From: Aliihoeflea aestuarii
GTDB lineage: Bacteria > Pseudomonadota > Alphaproteobacteria > Rhizobiales > Rhizobiaceae
NCBI RefSeq assembly: GCF_024105665.1
Contig: NZ_JAAAMK010000003.1
Location: 310,001 to 374,000, forward strand
Length of the DNA: 64,000 bases
Direction of reading: 5' to 3'
In this document: positions 17,558 through 30,128 of the stretch, piece by piece
Layout of the letters: every line of letters starts with the position of its first letter
How positions within the stretch are numbered: the stretch's first letter is position 1
Position numbers and translations under genes: made by a program
The notes under the pieces: generated by a model
Database searches by the model: none
Seen by the model: the letters and a program-made list of their open reading frames with translations, nothing else
Told to the model about the DNA's origin: nothing

Positions 17558-20500
17558 CTATTTCTTCAACTGCTCCTTGAGCGCGGCAAGCTTTGCGAAG
17601 GGCGAATCCGGGTCGATCTTCGCAGGACGTGCTTCGCGTGGCGGCTGTGCTTCCCAACGACGATCCCCGCCCGGCTTTCCGTCCGGCCGTCCCTGTGGCT
17701 TTCCACCCTTGCGCGGCGCGCCCTTGGCGCCATCGCGGCGCTCGTCCCGGCCCTTGCCGCGAAAGCTCCGCTTCTCGCCCTCGACCTTGCCGTCCTCGGT
17801 GCGAGCGCCCTGCTGCGGACGCTGGTTGTTGGTGCGCGCGTTGCGATTGCCGTGCTCGCGGCGCGGCCGGCCGTCGAAGCGACCCTGACGCCAGACGGTG
17901 ATGGTCTTCGGCTCTTCCGGTTCGGTCGCAACAGCTTCGGCGGTAGTGGCTTCAACAGGTGCTTCGGGCGTCGTTTCACCAGTGCTTTCGACGGGCGCGA
18001 CCTCTTCGGCGGCAGTTGCAGGCTCGGTCGCCTCTTCGCCCGCCGGCTCGGCTTCAGCCTGTTCTCCTGCCGCCTCACTCGGAACGACCGCTTCCTCAGC
18101 CGGCTTTTCCGCCTCTGCTTTCGCCTTCACTTCCGCGTCAAAAGCCTCGAGCTTCGCCTTCACTTCCGCTTCCGGCTTCACGTCGCCGCGATAACCAAGC
18201 CCTTTCAGGATCTCGTCCATATCCTCGGCAGTCGCGCCGAGGATCGACATCATGGCGGGGGTGACGATGAACGCATTGCCGTCGAACGCGCCGTCGGGAC
18301 GCGCGCCTGTGCCGGCCTTCCAGCCGAGCGCGGGACGGATCAAATCGGCGAGGCGTTCGAGGATGTCGACGCGGACGGCTCGCCGACCGAGATTGCGATA
18401 GCCGGCAAGGCGGTAGAATTCCTTGTCGATCGCCTGATCGATCACCAGCGACGTGCGGCCCGATGCCAGCGCGTTGACGACGTCGCCGAAGCCGGGCTTT
18501 TCCTTGCCGTCGTTCTTCAGCGCCCACAGGAGCGTCACGATTCCCGCGGGTCCGGGCTTCAAAAGCGCGGGCACGAAGACATGGAACGCGCCGAAGCGTA
18601 CGCCCAGACGGCGAAGGGCCGCGCGCGCTTCCTGGTCAAGGCCGCGCACGTCCTCGGCCACGTCGCGCCGGCTCAAAAGGCCGAAGCTTTCGACGAGCCG
18701 GAAGGCGATGCCGCGCGCCATGCCCGACAATTGCTCGGCGGCGGTCAGGTCGAACAGCGGTTTCAGCGCCGTCTCGATCTGGTAATTGACGAAACGGTCG
18801 ATGCGCGCGGCGACCTTGTCGCGCGCCGCACCCGTCAATTGTTCGTCGGCAAGCAGGATCGCGCGCGGACGCAGCGCGTCATCACCGGCCGTCAGAACGG
18901 CGACGGGCGCGCCCAGCCAGCGCACGAGGCCGTCGGCCGTCAGCGCGAAATCGCCATTGCCGCAGGCCGCGAACCGCTCGGCGCGCGTTTCGAATTCGCC
19001 CGCGAGGATTTTCTGCGCGGCGGCGCGCACGGCCTTGGCGTCCTCGCCCTCCGCCTTCTGGTCGGCGGTGAAGCGGAAGCCCTGCAGCTCGCCCACATGA
19101 TGGCCTTCGACGAGAACCTCGCCGGCCGGATTAATTTCAGCTTCAAGCATGCTATTTTCTCTTAAGCGCCGCATCAGCACCGATGTCCTGCGGTCTACGA
19201 AGCGTTTCGTCAATCGTTCGTGGAGCGCATCGGACAGTCTGTCCTCGATATCGCGTGTTTTTTCCTGCCAATGGACCGGATCGGCAAGCCATCCGGGCCG
19301 GTTCGAAACAAAAGTCCAGGTCCTGATCTGCGCGATCCGGTGCGAGAGCGCGTCGATGTCGCCGCCGGTCGCGTCTGCGCGACGCACCTGCTCGGCCATG
19401 TAATCTTCATCGACATGCCCCTTGGTGGCCAGATCGATGAAGATCGATCCGATGAGTTCGGCGTGCTGTGCAGGCGCGATGCGGCGATAGTCGGGCAAAG
19501 CGCAGGCGTCCCACAAAAGAGCGACGCGCTTTTGCGTATCGGCCAGCGCGCGGATGCGCTCGTCCTGCGCCAGAATATCCAGTGCCTTCGCATCGATGGC
19601 CGGCAGCGCGCGTGCCAGCCCTTCGATAGGCGGCGGCGTATCGATCGAGCGCTTCAGCGCATCGATGGAGGAGAAGTCGAAGACGGCGCTGCGCCATTGC
19701 AGGACTTTCACGCTGTCGAAATTATGCGCCTCGATGCGCTCGACCAGTTCGTCCGGCAGCGGATCGACCCGACCGGTCACACCGAACGTCCCGTCGCGCA
19801 AATGGCGGCCGGCGCGACCGGCGATCTGGCCGAACTCGGCCGGCGTCAGTTCGCGATACTGGAAACCGTCGAATTTGCGGTTCTGGGCGAAGGCGACGTG
19901 ATCGACATCCAGATTGAGCCCCATGCCGATCGCATCGGTGGCGATCAGGTAATCGACGTCGCCGGACTGATAGAGCTGAACCTGAGCATTGCGCGTGCGT
20001 GGGCTGAGCGCGCCGAGCACGACGGCCGCACCGCCGCGTTGGCGGCGGATCAGTTCGGCGATGGCATAGACCTCGTCTGCCGAGAACGCGACGATGGCCG
20101 TGCGGCGGGGCAGGCGCGTCAGCTTCTTGGAACCGGCATAGGCCAGATGCGACATGCGCGGGCGTGTGACGACCGAAATGCCGCGCAGGAGCTTTTCGAG
20201 GATCGGGCGCATGGTCGCCGCGCCCAGAAGCAGCGTTTCCTGACGTCCGCGCAGATTGAGAATGCGATCGGTGAAGATATGCCCGCGCTCGAAATCGGCG
20301 GCGAGTTGCACCTCGTCGATGGCGACGAAGGCGGCATCCGTCTCGCGCGGCATCGCCTCGACCGTGCAGACCGAATAGCGCGCGCCGGCCGGGACGATCT
20401 TTTCCTCTCCGGTGACGAGCGCGACCTTGGCCGCGCCGACCTTCTCGCAGACGCGGGTGTAGACTTCACGCGCGAGCAGCCGCAGCGGCAGGCCGATGAC

Positions 20501-20629
20501 GCCCGATTCATGCGCGACCATGCGCTCGATGGCCAGATGCGTCTTGCCTGTATTGGTCGGACCGAGGATCGCGGTCACGTCGCGGCCGGAGACGATGAAA
20601 GGCTGCGACGGGCGAGGCTGAATGTTCAT
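17558..20629 (-). CDS. SUV3-like superfamily 2 helicase with long charged C-terminal tail
   Basis: 1023 residues. The N-terminal helicase core has Walker A GPTNTGKT at 23-30, a DEVQ box (VAIDEVQLAADFERG) in place of DEAD, and in the second RecA-like domain TDAIGMGLNLDVDHVAF and FGQIAGRAGRH. This DEVQ plus QIAGRAGR combination is that of the mitochondrial RNA helicase SUV3, whose relatives are common in Alphaproteobacteria. After the core comes a helical region, then from about residue 818 an acidic Ala/Glu/Pro tract, then a basic Arg/Gly/Lys/Gln-rich tract, ending DPDSPFAKLAALKEQLKK. An RNA-processing or degradation role is inferred. The S4-domain gene follows by 15 bases. Confidence 0.88.
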   Translation of the reverse strand: MNIQPRPSQPFIVSGRDVTAILGPTNTGKTHLAIERMVAHESGVIGLPLRLLAREVYTRVCEKVGAAKVALVTGEEKIVPAGARYSVCTVEAMPRETDAAFVAIDEVQLAADFERGHIFTDRILNLRGRQETLLLGAATMRPILEKLLRGISVVTRPRMSHLAYAGSKKLTRLPRRTAIVAFSADEVYAIAELIRRQRGGAAVVLGALSPRTRNAQVQLYQSGDVDYLIATDAIGMGLNLDVDHVAFAQNRKFDGFQYRELTPAEFGQIAGRAGRHLRDGTFGVTGRVDPLPDELVERIEAHNFDSVKVLQWRSAVFDFSSIDALKRSIDTPPPIEGLARALPAIDAKALDILAQDERIRALADTQKRVALLWDACALPDYRRIAPAQHAELIGSIFIDLATKGHVDEDYMAEQVRRADATGGDIDALSHRIAQIRTWTFVSNRPGWLADPVHWQEKTRDIEDRLSDALHERLTKRFVDRRTSVLMRRLRENSMLEAEINPAGEVLVEGHHVGELQGFRFTADQKAEGEDAKAVRAAAQKILAGEFETRAERFAACGNGDFALTADGLVRWLGAPVAVLTAGDDALRPRAILLADEQLTGAARDKVAARIDRFVNYQIETALKPLFDLTAAEQLSGMARGIAFRLVESFGLLSRRDVAEDVRGLDQEARAALRRLGVRFGAFHVFVPALLKPGPAGIVTLLWALKNDGKEKPGFGDVVNALASGRTSLVIDQAIDKEFYRLAGYRNLGRRAVRVDILERLADLIRPALGWKAGTGARPDGAFDGNAFIVTPAMMSILGATAEDMDEILKGLGYRGDVKPEAEVKAKLEAFDAEVKAKAEAEKPAEEAVVPSEAAGEQAEAEPAGEEATEPATAAEEVAPVESTGETTPEAPVEATTAEAVATEPEEPKTITVWRQGRFDGRPRREHGNRNARTNNQRPQQGARTEDGKVEGEKRSFRGKGRDERRDGAKGAPRKGGKPQGRPDGKPGGDRRWEAQPPREARPAKIDPDSPFAKLAALKEQLKK

Positions 20630-20955
20630 CTGTCCAAAAAAATCTTTCGGGCGGGCATCGCGTCGAGAACGGTTAGCATCGTGGTCCTGTCAAGTGAATG
20701 GCCGGACGGCACGCGCGCCCCACATAGTGTGTCGGCTCGACATGCGCCAGCCATTGCCGCGACAGAGCGCTGCGGAACGGGACCCGAACGAACCGGGACC
20801 GAATCGCTGACTCTTGTGATTCACGTTCTGTTCCGATTCGGATTTCGCGCCTTCACACCGGGACATTTTATCCACTGCTTGTCCACAGGCTTCGCACTGC
20901 ATGTCCACATCGTCGCGACGCCCGCAGCCGGGCGTCGCGCGCGCGATCGGCACGA
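20630..20955. other. 326-base intergenic region between phaB and the SUV3-like helicase
   Basis: No supportable gene. It must contain the helicase promoter. At 20915-20938 a perfect 10-base hairpin (GCGACGCCCG, 4-base loop) follows the phaB stop on the minus strand but lacks a T-tract. At 20868-20909 three sequences near the DnaA-box consensus TTATNCACA occur on the plus strand (TTATCCACT, TTGTCCACA, ATGTCCACA) with starts 11 and 22 bases apart. Confidence 0.5.
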
Positions 20956-21684
20956 TCAGGCGACGAATTGCCCGCCATTGGCCGAAATCGTCGAGCCGGT
21001 TATGAAGCTTGCGTCGTCGGAGGCCAGGAAGACAACGCAGCGCGCGATTTCCTCCGGTTCGCCCAGCCGTCCGACCGGAATCTGCGCGATGATCCCCTCG
21101 CGCACCTTTTCCGGTACAGCCATGACCATGTCGGTGCCGATATAGCCGGGGCAGATCGCGTTGACGGTGATGCCGGCCTTCGCGCCTTCCTGCGCCAGCG
21201 CCTTGGTGAAGCCGATATCGCCGGCCTTGGCGGCGGAATAGTTTGCCTGTCCCATCTGCCCCTTCTGGCCGTTGATCGACGAAATGTTGATGACACGACC
21301 GAATTTGCGCTCGCGCATACCGCTCCAGATCGGGTGCGTCATGTTGAACAGACCCGTCAGGTTCGTATCGATGACCTCGTTCCACATATCGGGCGTCATG
21401 CGGTGGAACATGGCGTCGCGCGTGATGCCGGCATTGTTGACCAGCACGTCGATCGGCCCGATTTCCGCCTCGACCCTTGCGATGCCGTCCTTGCACGCCT
21501 CGTAGCTCGAAACGTCCCATTTGAAGACCGGAATTCCGGTCTCGGTCTTGAAGGCGTTCGCCTTCTCGTCATTGCCCGCATAGGTCGCGGCAACCTTGTA
21601 GCCGGCGGCCGTCAGCGCCTGCGAGATGGCTGCGCCGATACCGCGCGAGCCGCCGGTGACGAGTGCTGTGCGTGTGGTGGTCAT
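20956..21684 (-). CDS. phaB: Acetoacetyl-CoA reductase
   Basis: 242-residue short-chain dehydrogenase that reduces acetoacetyl-CoA to (R)-3-hydroxybutyryl-CoA with NADPH, the second step of polyhydroxybutyrate synthesis. Cofactor motif TGGSRGIG at 10-17, NNAG at 83-86, catalytic Tyr149 and Lys153 in QANYSAAKAGDIGFTKALAQ, and the conserved end TGSTISANGGQFVA. It lies 96 bases downstream of phaA on the same strand. The synthase gene phaC is not in this window, as is usual in Rhizobiales. Confidence 0.95.
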   Translation of the reverse strand: MTTTRTALVTGGSRGIGAAISQALTAAGYKVAATYAGNDEKANAFKTETGIPVFKWDVSSYEACKDGIARVEAEIGPIDVLVNNAGITRDAMFHRMTPDMWNEVIDTNLTGLFNMTHPIWSGMRERKFGRVINISSINGQKGQMGQANYSAAKAGDIGFTKALAQEGAKAGITVNAICPGYIGTDMVMAVPEKVREGIIAQIPVGRLGEPEEIARCVVFLASDDASFITGSTISANGGQFVA

Positions 21685-21725
21685 CTAGAGTGTTCCTCCC
21701 CTTTTTGTTGAGGGAAACACGGAAT

Positions 21726-21772
21726 GAGGAAATAGGGAAAGAGAGCCCCTATTTCCCTTCTCCCTATTTCCC
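21726..21772. repeat. Inverted/direct repeat between phaA and phaB
   Basis: GGAAATAGGG at 21728-21737 is the exact inverse of CCCTATTTCC at 21747-21756, and a second direct copy of CCCTATTTCC lies at 21762-21771. The hairpin could modulate phaA-phaB read-through; no T-tract follows on the minus strand. Confidence 0.6.
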
Positions 21773-21780
21773 GTCTTTCC

Positions 21781-22968
21781 TTAGTTCATGGCTTCCACGC
21801 ACATGGCGACGCCCATGCCGCCGCCGATGCACAGCGTGGCAAGTCCCTTTTGTGCGCCGCGGCGCTTCATTTCGAAGAGCAGCGTATTGAAGACGCGCGC
21901 GCCCGATGCGCCGATCGGGTGGCCGATGGCGATCGCGCCGCCATTGACGTTCACGATGTCCGGGTTCCAGCCCATATCCTTGTTGACCGCGCAGGCCTGC
22001 GCGGCGAAGGCTTCGTTGGCCTCGACGAGATCGAGGTCCGCGACCGACCAGCCGGCCTTGTCCAGCGCCTTGCGCGAGGCGGGAATCGGACCGGTGCCCA
22101 TGATCTGCGGGTCGACGCCGGCCGTCGCCCAGGAAACGATGCGGGCCAGCGGCTTGATCCCGCGCTTGGCGGCTTCATCCTCGCTCATCAGCACCACGGC
22201 GGCCGCGCCGTCATTGATGCCGGACGCGTTCGCCGCGGTGACCGTGCCCTCCTTGTCGAAAGCGGGTTTCAGCTTCTGCATCGCCTCGATCGTCGCGCCG
22301 TGACGGATATATTCATCGTCCTCGACCACGACGTCGCCCTTGCGGGTCTTGATCGTGAACGGGACGATCTCGTCCTTGAACTTTCCGGCCTTCTGTGCGG
22401 CTTCGGCCTTGTTTTGCGAGGAAACTGCGAACTGATCCTGTTCCTCGCGGGTCAATTGCCACTGGCGTGCGACGTTCTCGGCCGTGTTGCCCATGTGGTA
22501 GCCGTGGAAGGCGTCCCACAACCCGTCCTTGATCATCGTGTCGATCATCTTGAAGTCGCCCATCTTCTGGCCGGCGCGCATGTGCGCGGCGTGGGGGGCC
22601 ATCGACATGGATTCCTGACCGCCGGCGACGATGATCTTCGCATCGCCGGTGGTGATCTGCTGCATACCCAGCGCGACCGCGCGCAGGCCGGAGCCGCAAA
22701 GCTGGTTGAGGCTCCAGGCGGTCGCCTCCTGCGGAATGCCGGCGGCCATAGCGGCTTGCCGCGCCGGGTTCTGTCCCTGCGCCGCCTGCAGGATCTGGCC
22801 CATGATCACCTCATCGACATCCGCACCGTCGATGCCGGCGCGCTCGAGCGCGGCCTTGATGGCGGCAGCGCCCAGTTCATGGGCGGGAACGGTCGCAAAC
22901 GCTCCATTGAACGAGCCGACGGGTGTGCGCGCCGCGCTGGCGACGACGATGGAAATTTTCTCGGACAT
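21781..22968 (-). CDS. phaA: Acetyl-CoA acetyltransferase (beta-ketothiolase)
   Basis: 395 residues, the usual thiolase length. Condenses two acetyl-CoA to acetoacetyl-CoA. Acyl-enzyme cysteine at 91 in [46 protein letters not shown] with the catalytic histidine; and the C-terminal catalytic cysteine in [15 protein letters not shown]. It is first in a phaA-phaB transcript and divergent from phaR, the standard PHB arrangement in this order. Confidence 0.97.
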   Translation of the reverse strand: MSEKISIVVASAARTPVGSFNGAFATVPAHELGAAAIKAALERAGIDGADVDEVIMGQILQAAQGQNPARQAAMAAGIPQEATAWSLNQLCGSGLRAVALGMQQITTGDAKIIVAGGQESMSMAPHAAHMRAGQKMGDFKMIDTMIKDGLWDAFHGYHMGNTAENVARQWQLTREEQDQFAVSSQNKAEAAQKAGKFKDEIVPFTIKTRKGDVVVEDDEYIRHGATIEAMQKLKPAFDKEGTVTAANASGINDGAAAVVLMSEDEAAKRGIKPLARIVSWATAGVDPQIMGTGPIPASRKALDKAGWSVADLDLVEANEAFAAQACAVNKDMGWNPDIVNVNGGAIAIGHPIGASGARVFNTLLFEMKRRGAQKGLATLCIGGGMGVAMCVEAMN

Positions 22969-23059
22969 GTAGGTTACTCCGGTCAGAACGGGCGCATGCG
23001 GCGCTTTTGTCCATTTCTTGCCGGTTCGCCGCCGTTAGTCAAACCGGCAAAGGAAGAAC

Positions 23060-23080
23060 GTGCACTGCACAAAGCGCTTT
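23060..23080. promoter_or_regulatory. Candidate PhaR operator in the phaA/phaR divergent region
   Basis: The spacer between phaA and phaR holds GTGCACTGCAC at 23060-23070 directly followed by the perfect palindrome AAAGCGCTTT at 23071-23080. PhaR proteins of related bacteria bind TGC/GCA-rich sites and repress their own gene; these sequences are suitable candidates, not proof. Confidence 0.35.
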
Positions 23081-23156
23081 CATTTGCACGCCTTTTGCGC
23101 ATATCCTTTGCGCTTGCCGAGCGGAAACAGTCGGTTAATCCCTGGGAGCCAGCCTT

Positions 23157-23768
23157 ATGCCCGCAAAGAAGAACGAACCGGTCGTCATCAAGAAATATGC
23201 GAACCGGCGGCTCTACAATACGGGCACGAGCACCTATGTGACGCTCGAGGACCTGGCCGAGATGGTCAAACGCGGCGAGGAATTTTCCGTGCAGGATGCG
23301 CGCTCTGGCGACGACATCACCCATTCCGTCCTGACGCAGATCATCTTCGAACTGGAGAACCGCGACGGACAGAACATGCTGCCGATCCCGTTCCTGCGCC
23401 AGTTGATCGCCTTTTACGGCGACCAGATGCAGATGGTCGTGCCGAGCTTCCTCGAACAGTCGATGGTGGCCTTCGCCAAGGAACAGGAGCGGTTCCGCCA
23501 GCAGATGAAGGATGCGGTCGGCAAATCGCCGATCGGCATGATGCCGATGGCCGCGCCCTTGAAGGCGATGGAGGAGCAGGCGCTGCGCAATGCCGAACTC
23601 TTCCAGAACGCGATGCGCATGTTCACGCCGTTTCCGGTTCCAGGTGCGCCGGACGCCGGCAAGCCGGACACCGCAGGCGACAGTGATGCGAAGGGCGGTG
23701 ACGACCTTTCCGAACTGAAGGAGCAGATCGCCGCGATGCAGCGCAAGCTGGACCAGATGGGGAACTGA
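23157..23768 (+). CDS. phaR: Polyhydroxyalkanoate synthesis repressor PhaR
   Basis: 203 residues. The N-terminal PHB/PHA accumulation DNA-binding domain is obvious: VVIKKYANRRLYNTGTSTYV at 9-28, then TLEDLAEMVKRGEEFSVQDA and THSVLTQIIFELENRDGQNM. Members bind both DNA and PHB granules, releasing phasin and biosynthetic promoters when polymer accumulates. The C-terminal part ends in a short coiled coil (LKEQIAAMQRKLDQMGN). Divergent from phaA with 188 bases between them. Confidence 0.94.
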   Translation: MPAKKNEPVVIKKYANRRLYNTGTSTYVTLEDLAEMVKRGEEFSVQDARSGDDITHSVLTQIIFELENRDGQNMLPIPFLRQLIAFYGDQMQMVVPSFLEQSMVAFAKEQERFRQQMKDAVGKSPIGMMPMAAPLKAMEEQALRNAELFQNAMRMFTPFPVPGAPDAGKPDTAGDSDAKGGDDLSELKEQIAAMQRKLDQMGN

Positions 23769-23817
23769 GGCGACTGACGGTAAGACGCGAGGTCTTTACC
23801 CGGTCGAACCGTCAAGG

Positions 23818-23963
23818 CCTGGATTCCTGTGACCCCCGTGACAAGCACGGGGGCAGGCGAGCACAGGAATGACGATTGCAGTTTTGTTGAGGTGAAATTT
23901 CGAAGTTTGCGGTTGGCATCAACCTAGATGCCGTCATTCCTGTGCTTGTCACAGGAATCCAGG
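23818..23963. repeat. Pair of inverted palindromic (REP-like) units between phaR and ggt
   Basis: The unit ATTCCTGTG-CTTGT-CACAGGAAT is a 9-base stem with a 5-base loop at about 23936-23958. A second, oppositely oriented copy occupies 23818-23873 and is interrupted by its own hairpin CCCCCGTG / CACGGGGG (23833-23853). The outer arms (16 bases, 23818-23833 and 23948-23963; 13 bases, 23861-23873 and 23933-23945) match perfectly. Such palindromes are scattered between genes in Rhizobiales genomes. Confidence 0.85.
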
Positions 23964-24008
23964 TTTCGACGGATGATGTAGATCGTTACGTCTGAGAATA
24001 TTCAGGGT

Positions 24009-25598
24009 TCACCACCCCATCGCGCAGCCGTCCTTGCGCGGGTCGGAGCCGCCGATCAGGAAGCCCGAAGCCTCGTCGATGACGATCGCCTGGCCGCCGC
24101 CATGCGGGCTTTCGGCATCTCTTACCGTGTGACCGCGCGCTTCGAGGTCCGAGCGAACGGCGGAACCGATGCCCGCTTCGACACGTAGCGCCTCGTCGTC
24201 ATCGCCCCAGAAGATGCGCGGATGATCGATCGCCTGTTGCGGATCCATGCCGTGATCGACCATGTTGGACATCACATGGGCGTGGCCCATCGGCTGGTAG
24301 TCGCCGCCCATCACGCCGAAGGAGATTGCCGGTTTTCCGCCGCGTGTCGCCATTGCCGGGATGATCGTGTGCATCGGCCGCTTGCCCGGTCCGATCTCGT
24401 TGGGATGGCCCGCAACGAGCGAGAAGCCCGCGCCGCGGTTTTGCAGGGCGATGCCGGATTTCGGCGTCACGACGCGCGAACCGAACGCATGATAGGTCGA
24501 ATTGATGAAGGAAACCGCGCGCCGGTCGCGATCGACCACCGTCAGATAGACGGTGTCCGATGCGGGCATGTCGGGCGGCGTCACGTCCCCGATGCGCCGC
24601 GCAGGATCGAAGCGCGCCGCGAGGCGGTCGATATAGGCGTCGGACAGAAGTTCGGCCGGCGTGACGGTCATCGTTTTCGGGTCGGCGACGAGGTGGTCGC
24701 GGACCGAATAGGCGAGGCGTGCGGCTTCGATTTCCAGATGCGCGCGTTCGGCCGAGTCCGGAGCAAGTTCCGCCGCACCGAGCTTCGCCAAAAGGCGCAG
24801 GAGGATCAGGGCGGTTATGCCCTGTCCGTTGGGCGGAATTTCGTGCACGTCGAGATCGCCATAGCTGACCGAGATCGTGTCGACCCAGTCGGCCGAGACG
24901 GCGGCGAGATCATCTTCCGTCAGGAAGCCACCCTTGGCTTTCACTGTCGCGGCGATCTCGGCGCCGATTTCGCCCTGATAGAATGCCTTCGCGCCGTCCT
25001 TGGCGATGGCGCGGAAGGTTGCAGCGAGCGCCGGGGCGCTGTGGCGCGAGCCGACGATCGGGGCCTTGCCCCCCGTCAGATAATGCTGTGCGCCGCCCTC
25101 GTCCTTCGCCAGCCATTCGACGGCCTTCGGCCAGTCGCGTGCGACGCGGCCATGGATCGCATAGCCGTCTTCGCCATAGCGGATCGCATCGGCGAACAAT
25201 TCGTCGAACCCTTTCGTTCCGAAGCGCCGGGCGAGCTTTTCCCAAGCGTCGATCGCGCCCGGCACGGTGACGGCGAGCGCGCCGAATGTCGGCACCTTGT
25301 CATGTCCCAGCGCGCGATAACGCTCCGCCTCGGCACCCATCGGCGCACGGCCGGAGCCGTTGAGGCCATGGATCGTGCCGTCGGGCTCGGCGAGGATGAC
25401 GAAGCAGTCGCCGCCGATGCCGGTCATGTGCGGTTCGACCACGCACAGCGTCGCGCAGGCGGCGATCGCCGCATCGACCGCATTGCCGCCCGACTTCAGC
25501 ACAGACAGCGCCGTCATGGTCGCCAGCGGGTGCGAGGTCGCCGCCATGCCGTTCTCGGCATAGACGGCCGAGCGGCCGGGCAGGTCGAAATTGCGCAT
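24009..25598 (-). CDS. ggt: Gamma-glutamyltransferase
   Basis: 529 residues, an Ntn-hydrolase that cleaves gamma-glutamyl bonds (glutathione and related compounds) and transfers the glutamyl group. N-terminal GMAATSHPLATMTALSVL and GGNAVDAAIAACATLCVVEP are typical, as is EIPPNGQGITALILLRLL. The processing and nucleophile threonine is probably Thr349 in SDTVYLTVVDRD; the glycine pair of the oxyanion region is in ISFGVMGGDYQPMGHAH. No signal peptide is seen, so unlike the E. coli enzyme it may be cytoplasmic or a GGT-like acylase. Single gene, convergent with phaR. Confidence 0.9.
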   Translation of the reverse strand: MRNFDLPGRSAVYAENGMAATSHPLATMTALSVLKSGGNAVDAAIAACATLCVVEPHMTGIGGDCFVILAEPDGTIHGLNGSGRAPMGAEAERYRALGHDKVPTFGALAVTVPGAIDAWEKLARRFGTKGFDELFADAIRYGEDGYAIHGRVARDWPKAVEWLAKDEGGAQHYLTGGKAPIVGSRHSAPALAATFRAIAKDGAKAFYQGEIGAEIAATVKAKGGFLTEDDLAAVSADWVDTISVSYGDLDVHEIPPNGQGITALILLRLLAKLGAAELAPDSAERAHLEIEAARLAYSVRDHLVADPKTMTVTPAELLSDAYIDRLAARFDPARRIGDVTPPDMPASDTVYLTVVDRDRRAVSFINSTYHAFGSRVVTPKSGIALQNRGAGFSLVAGHPNEIGPGKRPMHTIIPAMATRGGKPAISFGVMGGDYQPMGHAHVMSNMVDHGMDPQQAIDHPRIFWGDDDEALRVEAGIGSAVRSDLEARGHTVRDAESPHGGGQAIVIDEASGFLIGGSDPRKDGCAMGW

Positions 25599-25724
25599 GG
25601 GTCATCCTTTCGCCAAAAGGGATAGTTCGCATGTTCAGTTCATGAAGATCAATGATCGATTTTTGTGCATTTGACCTTGCGTCGGCTTCGCATTGCGCTG
25701 CACCATGCGCCGTCTTGTTTCTGT

Positions 25725-25769
25725 GCATGTCTTTATCCCGAAACCGGTTCCCACTTTCGGGAGACATGC
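25725..25769. repeat. Palindromic intergenic mosaic element of rhizobial type
   Basis: 45-base palindrome with outer arms GCATGTC / GACATGC and inner arms TCCCGAAA (25736-25743) / TTTCGGGA (25755-25762). It closely resembles the abundant intergenic palindromes of Rhizobium and relatives. It lies just upstream of pyc, and the ATG at 25766 that could be taken as the pyc start falls within its right arm. Confidence 0.8.
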
Positions 25770-25792
25770 CTGGATCACCCGGAGAGCCTGCC

Positions 25793-29254
<3,462 letters not shown>

Positions 29255-29259
29255 AAGCG

Positions 29260-29286
29260 AAAAAGCCCGGCAATGCCGGGCTTTTT
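29260..29286 (+). terminator. Intrinsic terminator after pyc
   Basis: Twelve-base perfect stem AAAAAGCCCGGC / GCCGGGCTTTTT with a three-base loop, 5 bases after the pyc stop. Because both arms end in A/T runs it can also serve the convergent SH3-domain gene. Confidence 0.93.
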
Positions 29287-29306
29287 CAAGTTCATTCGAT
29301 ATGCGA

Positions 29307-30128
29307 TCAGCGCGCGATGAAGGACTGGAAGATATAGCCTTTCTGGCCGTCATAATTGACCTCGCACCAGCGGCAGTCGGTTTCGGCCTCGATCGCGGCG
29401 TTCGCGGGAACGACGGCGAGCACGCTCGCGTCATCGGCCGGGGCCGAGCGCATGTTCACATATTGCGTGGCCTTGGCGGGCTGGAGATCGCTTGCCGTCG
29501 CCACGGCAGGTTCGGGCCGGGCCTCTTCTTGCCCGTTCAGCGCGGCGTCGAACGCACTGCGCTCGCGGGCGGGCGTCGCCGGCCGCTCGGGCGCAAACCC
29601 GGCCGCCTGTGCGGGGATCGTGGAGGTGAACAGGCCGTCGGTTCCATCCGAACCCATGGCGCTTGCGATCTCGGCGGCTGCGACCGTTTCGTCGACGGCC
29701 TTCTTGAGTTCGGCAAGCTTGTCTTCATCGACCGCGAGCGCATCCGCGCTCCAGCGGGGATCGTTGGCGGCGAGGCCGGGCGAATCCGTTGCGCTCGTCA
29801 TACGCGCGGCCGTGGTCGTGCCGGGCGCTGGATCGGCCGCCGGTTCGATGGCGGCGGCCGGTTGCGCGACGGGTGCTTCGATGGCGGCTGGCGTCACGGA
29901 GGCGGTCTGAACCGAGGCGACCTCGACGGTCGGGGCGTCGGACGCCGTCAGGCTGCGCGTGAGAGGACCAGCGGCAAGCGCTCCGACCAGAGCGAGGCCG
30001 ACGAAGCCGATGGCGACAGGTGTCGCCGCCTTGCGGATGAGATTTCTGGATTTCAGGATGCGGCCGACTTCCCGTTCATTCCCCTCGCCGTTCCAATCGA
30101 TACGGCTGCGCGGCGTGTCTGCGGACAT
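29307..30128 (-). CDS. Membrane-anchored bacterial SH3-domain protein
   Basis: 273 residues. A cytoplasmic N-terminal stretch is followed by one membrane helix (VAIGFVGLALVGALAAGPL, about 39-57), a long Ala/Pro/Glu-rich low-complexity linker, and a C-terminal SH3-type domain (QYVNMRSAPADDASVLAVV ... CRWCEVNYDGQKGYIFQSFI). Such domains often bind peptidoglycan or stem peptides in the periplasm. The topology suggests a cell-envelope role, but no specific function can be assigned. Divergent from the MFS gene, convergent with pyc. Confidence 0.78.
   Translation of the reverse strand: MSADTPRSRIDWNGEGNEREVGRILKSRNLIRKAATPVAIGFVGLALVGALAAGPLTRSLTASDAPTVEVASVQTASVTPAAIEAPVAQPAAAIEPAADPAPGTTTAARMTSATDSPGLAANDPRWSADALAVDEDKLAELKKAVDETVAAAEIASAMGSDGTDGLFTSTIPAQAAGFAPERPATPARERSAFDAALNGQEEARPEPAVATASDLQPAKATQYVNMRSAPADDASVLAVVPANAAIEAETDCRWCEVNYDGQKGYIFQSFIAR

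Noticed and set aside
23818-23963. Possible CRISPR repeats
   Set aside because: Only two copies, in opposite orientation and palindromic; they form REP-like units, not regularly spaced direct repeats.
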